A stretch of 22,953 nt of DNA, taken from an uncultured Muribaculaceae bacterium (GTDB taxonomy: Bacteria > Bacteroidota > Bacteroidia > Bacteroidales > Muribaculaceae). The notes below the pieces were generated by a model. The model worked only from the letters and a program-made list of their open reading frames with translations, was not told the DNA's origin and searched no databases. Below, in pieces: positions 1 to 6,182 of this stretch. Both the position numbers and the translations under genes were made by a program. Location: contig CAJTZQ010000059.1 in the NCBI GenBank assembly GCA_910583795.1, forward strand, positions 1 to 22,953, given 5' to 3'. Each line of letters starts with the position of its first letter. Position 1 is the first letter of the stretch.

Positions 1-127
1 CTGGTTCTATGGTCGTAAAAAACTATGGTCCTCTGGTTCTATGGTCGTAAAAAACCAGGTTCTCTGGTTCTATGGTCGTAAAAAACTATGGTCCTCTGGT
101 TCTATGGTCGTAAAAAACTATGGTCCT
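1..127. repeat. Four tandem 32-bp repeats (noncoding)
   Basis: Four head-to-tail units start at about 1, 33, 64 and 96, each beginning ctggttctatggtcgtaaaa. Units 1, 3 and 4 are identical 32-mers. Unit 2 is 31 bp and differs in its last third (ccaggttct instead of ctatggtcct). The period is not a multiple of 3 and no gene covers the array. It probably continues to the left of the window edge. Confidence 0.9.
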
Positions 128-208
128 CTGGTCACCATTCTGTACTTTTGTACTTACGTTTTTTAATTCCCGGCATTCCGTTTTTATGTTTTTATTAAAA
201 AATTTCAT

Positions 209-216
209 TAACTTTG
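209..216 (+). promoter_or_regulatory. -7 box of M64 gene promoter
   Basis: The sequence taactttg matches the Bacteroidetes -7 consensus TAnnTTTG and lies about 58 bp before the peptidase start, in AT-rich DNA. No convincing -33 TTTG was found. The expected transcription start is near 222. Confidence 0.6.
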
Positions 217-273
217 CCGTAATGATATGAATATGACCTATTCAACCATTATTTCAAACTAACCTGTTTCATC

Positions 274-1674
274 ATGAAAAAATTAACATTAAGCACACTT
301 TTAGCATCTGCAGCTATTTCCATATTTACTATGGGAACTACCGCCGCACACGCAACCACGCATCCGTCAGAGTCTCCCGATGCTCATCATGCGGCGGGTA
401 AATGCAATTTTTGTAAGAATTTTGCAGACAGCACTCTCCGGGTAGACTATATTTTCGGCGGTGGACCATCCGGAATACATATAATGCTCGACGGTCAATC
501 AAAATCAGAAGGCTGGTATGGCAGAAGAGCAAGATTGAATCAATTGCCTTATCTTGGAAACGGAACCATCTCCGTGGTTGATCCCCAGACCGGTGAAACC
601 CTCTATACCAACTCATTCTCTTCACTGTTTCAGGAATGGATCTATACACCCGAGGCTGAAAAAGTAAACAACTCTTTTGAGAACTCTTTCCAGGTACCTC
701 TTCCTAAAAAGGAGGCTGACATCGTAGTTTCCTTGCGCGACAACCGTCATGAAGAAATCGCTCGTCTCTCCCACCGTTATCGTCCTGACGATGAACTCGT
801 GGCTATAAAGGGGCACAACCCATATCCCCACAAATATATCCATAAAGGTGGCGACCCGAAAAATGCAATCGACATCGCCATGCTCTCTGAAGGCTATACA
901 ATTGAAGAGATGGACTCCTTCCTCAACCATGCAAAAATGTTTGCCGACGAGATGCTCTCCTATGAACCATATGCATCAAATAAAGACAAATTCAACTTTG
1001 TTGCCGTAATGGTGCCGTCGCGTGAAAGCGGTGTGAGCATTCCTTTGAAAAAACAATGGAAAGATACAGCTTTCGGATCTCACTTCAGCACATTCTATTC
1101 TTCACGATACCTCACCACCCCTCACGTGAAAAAACTTCATGAATCTCTCAGCGGAATACCCTACGAGCATATCATGATTCTCGTGAACACTGACCAATAT
1201 GGTGGCGGAGGTATATATAATTCATACCATATCGCAACCTCGCGCAACGACAAGACTCTCCCTGTCACAGTTCATGAATTCGGTCACAGTTTCGGTGGAC
1301 TCGCCGACGAATATGTTTATGACGGTGAAGAAAACGACACATATCCCCTTGATATCGAACCTTGGGAACCCAACTTGACAACTCTCGTGGATTTTGATTC
1401 CAAATGGAAAGACATGGTTACCCCCGGCACTCCTATTCCTACACCTTGGGTAGATAAAGGTGGCAACCGTGAAGAGAGAATGAAACAGATAGGGAATGCA
1501 AAGAAAGGAGACAAGCAGGTGGTCGGTGTTTTCGAAGGTGGCGGATATAAGAAAAAAGGTGTATACCGCCCGGTTGAGACCTGCCGCATGCGCGACAACT
1601 ATCACCCAACATTCTGCCCTGTCTGTGAAGCGGCACTTACCCGCCTGATCAATTTCTATACTCTTCCGGAATAA
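274..1674 (+). CDS. Secreted M64-family (IgA peptidase-like) zinc metallopeptidase
   Basis: This 466-residue protein has a Sec signal peptide (charged MKK start, hydrophobic core, likely cleavage near residue 27 after AHA), so it acts in the periplasm or outside the cell. The zinc site is HEFGH at residues 334-338, followed by G341 and D345 in a HExxHxxGxxxD arrangement ending LADEY, which fits M64 peptidases where Asp is the third ligand. A later CRM sequence probably forms the Met-turn, followed by a CPVC pair. The N-terminal part (about 50-190) fits the M64 beta-rich N-terminal domain. An extra CxxC pair sits just after the signal peptide (residues 44-47). The family is named for a Clostridium IgA protease, but most gut Bacteroidales members have unknown substrates, so IgA cleavage should not be assumed. 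It is a single-gene unit with its own promoter and terminator. Confidence 0.92.
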   Translation: MKKLTLSTLLASAAISIFTMGTTAAHATTHPSESPDAHHAAGKCNFCKNFADSTLRVDYIFGGGPSGIHIMLDGQSKSEGWYGRRARLNQLPYLGNGTISVVDPQTGETLYTNSFSSLFQEWIYTPEAEKVNNSFENSFQVPLPKKEADIVVSLRDNRHEEIARLSHRYRPDDELVAIKGHNPYPHKYIHKGGDPKNAIDIAMLSEGYTIEEMDSFLNHAKMFADEMLSYEPYASNKDKFNFVAVMVPSRESGVSIPLKKQWKDTAFGSHFSTFYSSRYLTTPHVKKLHESLSGIPYEHIMILVNTDQYGGGGIYNSYHIATSRNDKTLPVTVHEFGHSFGGLADEYVYDGEENDTYPLDIEPWEPNLTTLVDFDSKWKDMVTPGTPIPTPWVDKGGNREERMKQIGNAKKGDKQVVGVFEGGGYKKKGVYRPVETCRMRDNYHPTFCPVCEAALTRLINFYTLPE

Positions 1675-1697
1675 TCCCTAAACTCTAAACACTAAAC

Positions 1698-1757
1698 AAA
1701 TATCAGCCTTAAATTCCTTTATTTACTCGGAATTTAAGGCTGATATTTTTTATTTTT
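1698..1757 (+). terminator. Rho-independent terminator after M64 gene
   Basis: There is a perfect 20-bp stem (1698-1717 with 1729-1748), an 11-nt loop and a T-rich tail. It follows the M64 stop codon by 23 bp. Confidence 0.9.
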
Positions 1758-1770
1758 CGAAAAATAACAT

Positions 1771-1778
1771 TAACTTTG
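1771..1778 (+). promoter_or_regulatory. -7 box of orphan transcription unit
   Basis: A perfect TAnnTTTG match (taactttg) lies right after the M64 terminator. No plus-strand gene follows before the terminator at 2108-2141, so it probably drives a non-coding RNA. The expected transcription start is near 1785. Confidence 0.6.
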
Positions 1779-1784
1779 CATCAT

Positions 1785-2141
1785 AATTGGGATAGAAGTC
1801 ATTTAAACTTTTTCCTTTTTTTAAGATTTCGTCAAATTTTCGAGACGATTTTGAAACTTGAAGAGGGAGTTTAGCCGGATAAACGACTGATGAAAGGTTC
1901 AAAAGCGACCGAAAAGATAGCGGAAAATTGGGAAAGAGGTCTTTTTAAAGTAAAAAGCCACAAAAAACCAATCTCCGCAAAAAAGTTTAAATCACTTCAG
2001 AGTTTGGATTTAAAGATATTAAGTTAGTAGTAAGAAAATAGGCTGACCGGCGTTGAGAAACGACGTTCACCGAAGTAAGTATTTATAGAGCCTTAAATTC
2101 TAATATTAGCGGCACTCCTTCACAGGCGTGCCGCTTTTTTC
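1785..2141 (+). ncRNA. Putative structured non-coding RNA (element A)
   Basis: This roughly 355-nt stretch has a -7 box in front, a terminator at its end and no credible ORF. Its 5' third folds into a rod. An outer helix pairs 1835-1841 with 1923-1929. A long helix pairs 1846-1859 with 1895-1907, with one mismatch and one bulge. A hairpin has stem gttta 1869-1873 and taaac 1880-1884. The internal loop strands between the long helix and the hairpin (gaagaggga and gactgatga) recur almost unchanged in element B at 3128-3259, while the helix sequences differ. The 3' part (about 1935-2100) is not shared with B. I see no RNase P, tmRNA or 6S signature. It may match an existing Rfam family I cannot recall. 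The ends are estimates. Confidence 0.55.
2108..2141 (+). terminator. Terminator of the orphan transcription unit
   Basis: The stem agcggcac (2108-2115) pairs with gtgccgct (2128-2135), with a 12-nt loop, followed directly by six T. This is the expected 3' end of the non-coding RNA starting near 1785. Confidence 0.85.
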
Positions 2142-2145
2142 ATAA

Positions 2146-2190
2146 AATATTAAGAGACGACACCGATAAGGATGCCGTCTCTTTAATATT
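2146..2190 (-). terminator. Hairpin, possible ferritin transcript terminator
   Basis: An inverted repeat pairs 2146-2159 with 2176-2190 (about 14 bp, one bulged base). On the minus strand it is followed by an AT-rich tail (attttatg), so it could end the ferritin mRNA. The U-tract is weak. Confidence 0.45.
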
Positions 2191-2210
2191 ATAATGGTCT
2201 TGGATCGGAA

Positions 2211-2284
2211 GTTTATAGTTTATAGTTTATAGTTTAAGAATTATTTCTAAACCCTAAACCTTAAACCCTAAACTCTAAACCCTA
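2211..2284. repeat. Two facing arrays of 7-bp repeats
   Basis: Positions 2211-2236 hold gtttata three times plus a partial unit. Positions 2247-2284 hold five or six degenerate copies of the telomere-like unit taaaccc. The gttta cores of one array are complementary to the taaac cores of the other at the same period, so the region can fold into a long imperfect hairpin in the ferritin 3' UTR. A shorter array of the same type (1677-1697) follows the M64 stop codon. Confidence 0.75.
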
Positions 2285-2305
2285 CACAAGCGAAAACCGA
2301 ATATT

Positions 2306-2824
2306 TCACTTTCCTGCAAGAGGAGAAGGTGTGGTATAGGTACGTGAGCCAAGTTCACTGTCAATCTGATAGATACCTGTGCCGTCGGTGCCTACAAGGG
2401 TAAGGTTGTCAATGATTTCCTGAGCAGCCTCCTCTTCTTCTACCTGCTCTGCGACAAACCAGTTGAGCTGCTGACGGGTTGCGAAATCTTTCTCCTCCTC
2501 AGCAAGCGCATAAAGATTGTGGATACGGGATGTCACCACACGCTCATGCTCGAGAGTGTTGGCGAATGCTGCAAGTGGAGATTCCCAGCTCTGGGGCACC
2601 TCAGCGATAGGTGCAAGCACAACCCTACCTCCGCGTGCGTTCACATAGTTGATGAAAATCTGAGCGTGGTCAAATTCCTCTTTAAACTGGATACGGAACC
2701 AATTGGCAATACCTTTTCTACCTTCTGCCTCGAAGTGGTTTGCCATTGAAAGATAAAGATACCCTGACCAGAATTCCCAGTTGATCTGCTCATTGAGAGC
2801 GTCAACCATTTTTTTGCTTATCAT
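2306..2824 (-). CDS. ftnA: Non-haem ferritin
   Basis: This 172-residue cytosolic iron-storage protein oxidises Fe(II) and keeps the mineral inside a 24-subunit shell. The length is normal for bacterial FtnA. The ferroxidase residues line up with E. coli FtnA numbering: E17, E50, H53, E94 and Q127, plus E129/E130 for the third iron site. The sequence has the usual four-helix order, and a short polar C-terminal tail replaces a haem-binding region, which argues against bacterioferritin. The start MISKKM is the standard ferritin N-terminus. It is monocistronic, with no clear TAnnTTTG box upstream on its strand. It lies between two structured intergenic RNA candidates that are read from the opposite strand. 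Confidence 0.96.
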   Translation of the reverse strand: MISKKMVDALNEQINWEFWSGYLYLSMANHFEAEGRKGIANWFRIQFKEEFDHAQIFINYVNARGGRVVLAPIAEVPQSWESPLAAFANTLEHERVVTSRIHNLYALAEEEKDFATRQQLNWFVAEQVEEEEAAQEIIDNLTLVGTDGTGIYQIDSELGSRTYTTPSPLAGK

Positions 2825-3127
2825 AGATGTTGTTTATTAATGAAACCTCAATATCATTAAAAAGAAGTTTTAACGACTTCAATCTCGCTCATTAAAAATA
2901 TCCGTCTTTAACAAAACATTGACACGCAATTCCTAAATACTGATTGCTTCAGCAATCAGAGAAAATGGAAACGTTTCAAATGCTCAAGACTACGCATAAG
3001 ATGCAGAAGCCGCAAGGGAAAACGCCGTGCGCTGCGCATCAATCCGGATGAAGAGGATTCAATGAGTTTCATATTTCTTAACGTATTTAATTTTCTAAAA
3101 TTATAATATCAGTAGCAATTAAAACTT
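2825..3127. other. Gene-free stretch upstream of ferritin
   Basis: No gene is supported here. It holds an 8-bp stem hairpin with loop ttca at 2940-2959 (ctgattgc / gcaatcag). It also holds an open frame at about 2942-3109 that would encode a strongly basic peptide (KRRALRINPDEED) but has no usual start codon, so it may be a gene remnant. The ferritin promoter should lie here, but I could not place it. Confidence 0.5.
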
Positions 3128-3259
3128 AGCCTACATGTAATCGTGAAGTATCACGGAGGGATTCTCTAATTTGAAAGAAGGAGTTTAGCAGACTAAACAA
3201 CTGAATGAAAATTAGAAAAATGTCCGTGATACGAGTAAGGACATGTTTGCCCGAAGGCT
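3128..3259 (+). ncRNA. Putative structured RNA (element B), partner of element A
   Basis: This stretch folds into a rod of stacked helices. Helix agcct 3128-3132 pairs with aggct 3255-3259, and acatgt 3133-3138 with acatgt 3241-3246. A perfect 10-bp helix pairs 3148-3157 with 3223-3232. A 7-bp helix pairs 3166-3172 with 3209-3215. A hairpin pairs gtttag 3183-3188 with ctaaac 3193-3198 around loop caga. The loop strands beside the hairpin (gaaagaagga and aactgaatga) match element A near 1860-1894 closely, but the enclosing helices do not match A in sequence. No clear -7 box precedes it and only a weak gcc-cgaa-ggc hairpin with an A/T tract follows, so the transcript ends are unknown. The strand is taken from the match to A. 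Confidence 0.5.
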
Positions 3260-3439
3260 GAAAAAACTTTTTTAATCATATCACTAATTTTTAATAGCCA
3301 CTTAAGCTACCTGCTTTTGTATATTGCCAACACAAATCAAACCCGAATAGTTTTGCCTTATCCATAATTTTTAACCAAAAAGTCGTTCCCTATTCTTCAA
3401 ATTTGCATACAAGATTATCTTTATCACAGAAAAAAACGT

Positions 3440-3447
3440 TATCTTTG
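3440..3447 (+). promoter_or_regulatory. -7 box of the Rpn-epimerase operon
   Basis: The sequence tatctttg fits TAnnTTTG, about 32 bp before the start codon at 3479. A second candidate, tagttttg at 3348-3355 with a TTG 21 bp upstream, could be an additional or alternative promoter. Confidence 0.55.
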
Positions 3448-3478
3448 TAAACCAAAGAACTATAAAACTCCTGATAAT

Positions 3479-4339
3479 ATGGCTTCATACGAAAGATATA
3501 TCCGGTTTGACTGGGCCGCCAAACGGATTCTCAGAGACAAGGCTAATTTCAGTGTGCTCGAAGGTCTCATCACTGTATTGCTCAACGAGGATGTCAAAAT
3601 TCAGGAAATCCTTGAAAGTGAGGGCAATCAGGAGCAAGAAGATTCCAAGTTCAACCGTGTCGATATAATGGCAAAAAACGATAAAGGGGAACTTATAATA
3701 ATCGAGATACAGCTTTCAAGACAGGTTCACTATCTTGAAAGAATCCTATTCGGCGTCGGAAAGACTTTAAGCGACCATATAGCCAAAGGGGAATCCTATA
3801 GAAATGTCAAGAAGGTTTATTCAATAAGCATCCTTTATTTCGATCTGGGTGAAGGGAACGATTATGTTTACCACGGACAAACCATATTCAAGGGTGTGCA
3901 TACAGGAGACACATTCCGTCTGAGCGAACGGGACCGCAATATGCTCAAAATGCGCACCCCGGAAGAGGTGTTCCCAGAATATTATCTCATCCGCGTCAAT
4001 GAATTCAACAAGATTGCATCCACCCCTCTTGAGGAATGGATTGATTACCTGAAAAACGGGTATGTGCGCCCCGACACATCTACACCAGGGCTCAGAGAGG
4101 CCAACGAGAAATTAAACTATATGCAAATGGATTCCAACGAAAGGCGCGCATACGAACATTACCTTGACAATCTCCGGATCGAAGAAGATTGTCTCGAGAC
4201 AGCAAAACTCGAAGGCAGGGAAGAAGGCAGGGAGGAGGCAACTATCAACATTGCCAGAAACATGAAGTCTATGGGTATTCCCTATGAAGTCATAGCAAAT
4301 TCCACCGGACTCTCTGCGGAAGAAATATCCGGAATATGA
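3479..4339 (+). CDS. Rpn-family PD-(D/E)XK nuclease / putative transposase
   Basis: This 286-residue protein belongs to the 'Rpn family recombination-promoting nuclease/putative transposase' group. The nuclease core is visible: R60-V-D62, then a beta-strand pair ending E76-I-Q78, a D...ExQ catalytic pattern. The start (YIRFDWAAKRILRDKANF) and the C-terminal charged helix (EGREEGREEA) followed by a small helical motif ending GLSAEEI are typical of Bacteroidales members. E. coli Rpn proteins are DNA endonucleases that raise RecA-independent recombination; here that is inference from family. No inverted repeats or target-site duplication were seen at its ends. It overlaps the next gene by 4 bp (ATGA), so it is translationally coupled to an epimerase, which is unusual for a mobile gene. 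Confidence 0.88.
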   Translation: MASYERYIRFDWAAKRILRDKANFSVLEGLITVLLNEDVKIQEILESEGNQEQEDSKFNRVDIMAKNDKGELIIIEIQLSRQVHYLERILFGVGKTLSDHIAKGESYRNVKKVYSISILYFDLGEGNDYVYHGQTIFKGVHTGDTFRLSERDRNMLKMRTPEEVFPEYYLIRVNEFNKIASTPLEEWIDYLKNGYVRPDTSTPGLREANEKLNYMQMDSNERRAYEHYLDNLRIEEDCLETAKLEGREEGREEATINIARNMKSMGIPYEVIANSTGLSAEEISGI

Positions 4340-5259
4340 AACAATATAGAAACATATTGATCACGGGCGCTTCCGGTATGCTCGGAGGCTACATAAATGA
4401 TGAATTCTCTAATCCTGAAGAATCTTTCAAGATATTCTCTTTAGGACGTCACGAAGGAAACGATTTCAGATGTGACCTCACCTCTGAATCCCCTGATTTC
4501 GGAAACATTAATTTCGAAACCGTGGTGCATTGCGCTGGTACGGAAGACAATCCCGGAGCTATGGATCTGAACCATGAAGGCACCAAAAGATTACTCAAGT
4601 CTCTTGATGCGCAACTTCCGAAACACTTCATATTTATCAGCAGCTTTCGAGTCTATAACCCTGACGAAGGGACTGACTTAACTGAATTCAGTCCGGCATC
4701 AGGCACAGGGAATGTTGGCGAGTCGAAAGCTCTTGCTGAAAAAATTGTAACCGATTGGGCGCAACACCATGGCGTAGTCCTCACGATAATACGCCCTGCA
4801 AGGATGTTCGGTTCCCGTGTCGGAGGGGAAACGCTCCGCCTGTTTAACGACGCTCTCAACGGCAGTTATATCCACATCCGTGGCAATGATGCACGGGTAA
4901 GCCTCGTGTCAGCCCTCGATGTTGCAAAAGCAATAAAAAAAGTATATACCCAAGGCGGCATTTACAACGCGGCTGACGGATTCAATCCCCGATTCATCGA
5001 CATGATGGAAGCAATGACGGCAAATGCCGGTCAACAAAAGCGTATGACCCACCTCCCTGCAACATGGGCGGAATGGCTTTGGAGATTATTCCGGTGGATT
5101 CCCGCAATCGACCGCAATCTCAATCCTGAAACAGCTGCACAAAGGATGAAGACCCTTACCATCGACGGCTCCCGTCTCGCAGAAGCCGCAGGCATCTCAT
5201 ACCACGATACAATCAAAGTAATTTCAAGAACCGACCCCGATTATCCATACGCAGAATGA
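4336..5259 (+). CDS. NAD(P)-dependent epimerase/dehydratase-like protein
   Basis: This 307-residue extended short-chain dehydrogenase/reductase-type protein opens with a Rossmann fold: ITGASGMLG at residues 9-17 is the GxxGxxG cofactor loop. The Ser of the active site is present (S102/S103 in FISSF) and the Lys is present (K131 in GESK). The catalytic Tyr expected four residues before the Lys is Val127. Such enzymes usually epimerise, reduce or dehydrate nucleotide sugars, but the missing Tyr makes normal chemistry doubtful; the protein may bind a nucleotide cofactor without catalysis or act differently. It overlaps both neighbours by 4 bp (ATGA), so the three genes probably form one operon. 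The substrate cannot be told from sequence. Confidence 0.82.
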   Translation: MKQYRNILITGASGMLGGYINDEFSNPEESFKIFSLGRHEGNDFRCDLTSESPDFGNINFETVVHCAGTEDNPGAMDLNHEGTKRLLKSLDAQLPKHFIFISSFRVYNPDEGTDLTEFSPASGTGNVGESKALAEKIVTDWAQHHGVVLTIIRPARMFGSRVGGETLRLFNDALNGSYIHIRGNDARVSLVSALDVAKAIKKVYTQGGIYNAADGFNPRFIDMMEAMTANAGQQKRMTHLPATWAEWLWRLFRWIPAIDRNLNPETAAQRMKTLTIDGSRLAEAAGISYHDTIKVISRTDPDYPYAE

Positions 5260-6098
5260 ATTTCGATAAGATTCAAAACACGATATCTAAAATAACATCT
5301 TCGGCAGCATCTTTGATGAAAGTGGCTTTGATGTCGCGTGGTGTCTCCCCAAAAGCTACCGAAAAAACAGGAAAATCAATAGTTGTCATGGGCAACGGGC
5401 CATCGCTGCGCCAGACTATCGACAACGACATGGAATGGCTCTGCTCACACGACCTTATGGCTGTCAACTTTGCGGCGAACACTCCTGATTTTTTCAACCT
5501 GCGCCCACATTATTACATCCTTGCAGACGGGCATTTTTTCTCCGGTAATGCAACTGACCCCAATGTTGCTAAGCTCTGGCAGGAATTCAACAGGATAAGC
5601 TGGGAGATGACTTTATGGGTTCCACGAAAATTCAGTCATCTCGCAAAAGCGTTGATTTTCTCAAACGGCAATATCAGACTCAAGACTTTCAATCTGACTC
5701 CGATCGAAGGATTAAAAGGGCTGTCACATGCCTTGTTTGACGCCGGATTAGGGATGCCCCGACCGCGCAACGTCATGATTCCGGCTATAATGGCGGCAAT
5801 CCGTGAAGGTTATAAGAAGATTTATCTATGTGGGGCGGATCATACCTGGACACGCACTCTAAGCGTAGATGATGAAAACTTCGTAGTGAGCGTGCAGCCT
5901 CATTTCTACCAAGACAATGACAAGGAACACGAGCGCGTCCGCTCAACCTACAAGGGATTAAAACTACACGATGTGCTCGGAAGCATGACCATAGCATTCA
6001 GAAGCTATTGGCAAATAGCGGACTATGCAAACAGCAGAAGCATCGAAATCATCAACGCCACCCCCGGCTCAATGATCGACGCCTTCCCCCGCCGATAA
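5256..6098 (+). CDS. DUF115 / MptE-like protein, possible glycosyltransferase
   Basis: This 280-residue cytosolic protein has no signal peptide. It carries a GNGPS loop at residues 46-50 after a hydrophobic strand, and a CGADHTW motif at 192-198, the pattern of the DUF115 family named after 6-hydroxymethylpterin diphosphokinase MptE. A similar GNGPSL loop occurs in GT42 sialyltransferases, so transfer of a nucleotide-activated sugar is possible. Bacteroidales members are often found near surface-glycan genes. It is coupled to the epimerase-like gene by an ATGA overlap, which suggests a joint role in making or attaching an unusual sugar. The exact reaction is unknown. The C-terminus ends in a short basic tail. 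Confidence 0.7.
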   Translation: MNFDKIQNTISKITSSAASLMKVALMSRGVSPKATEKTGKSIVVMGNGPSLRQTIDNDMEWLCSHDLMAVNFAANTPDFFNLRPHYYILADGHFFSGNATDPNVAKLWQEFNRISWEMTLWVPRKFSHLAKALIFSNGNIRLKTFNLTPIEGLKGLSHALFDAGLGMPRPRNVMIPAIMAAIREGYKKIYLCGADHTWTRTLSVDDENFVVSVQPHFYQDNDKEHERVRSTYKGLKLHDVLGSMTIAFRSYWQIADYANSRSIEIINATPGSMIDAFPRR

Positions 6099-6182
6099 TC
6101 CCTTAAAAGACGTTTCTAACAATTGGGAATAATAATAATAGCACAATTTTCCGTCTTTAAATACTTGTAAAACTTATCGCTT

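Noticed and set aside
1881..1901. Hammerhead-ribozyme-like ctgatgaaa in element A
   Set aside because: Element B has an inserted base (ctgaatgaaa) and neither copy shows the three-way junction or cleavage-site stem that a hammerhead needs.
1785..2141. RNase P RNA or tmRNA
   Set aside because: The length fits, and ggctgaccgg near 2041 recalls a tmRNA 5' end, but the conserved P4 region of RNase P RNA and the tRNA-like ends and tag frame of tmRNA are not there.
3479..4339. Complete insertion sequence around the Rpn-family gene
   Set aside because: No terminal inverted repeats or target-site duplications were found, and the gene is coupled to the next one by a 4-bp overlap.
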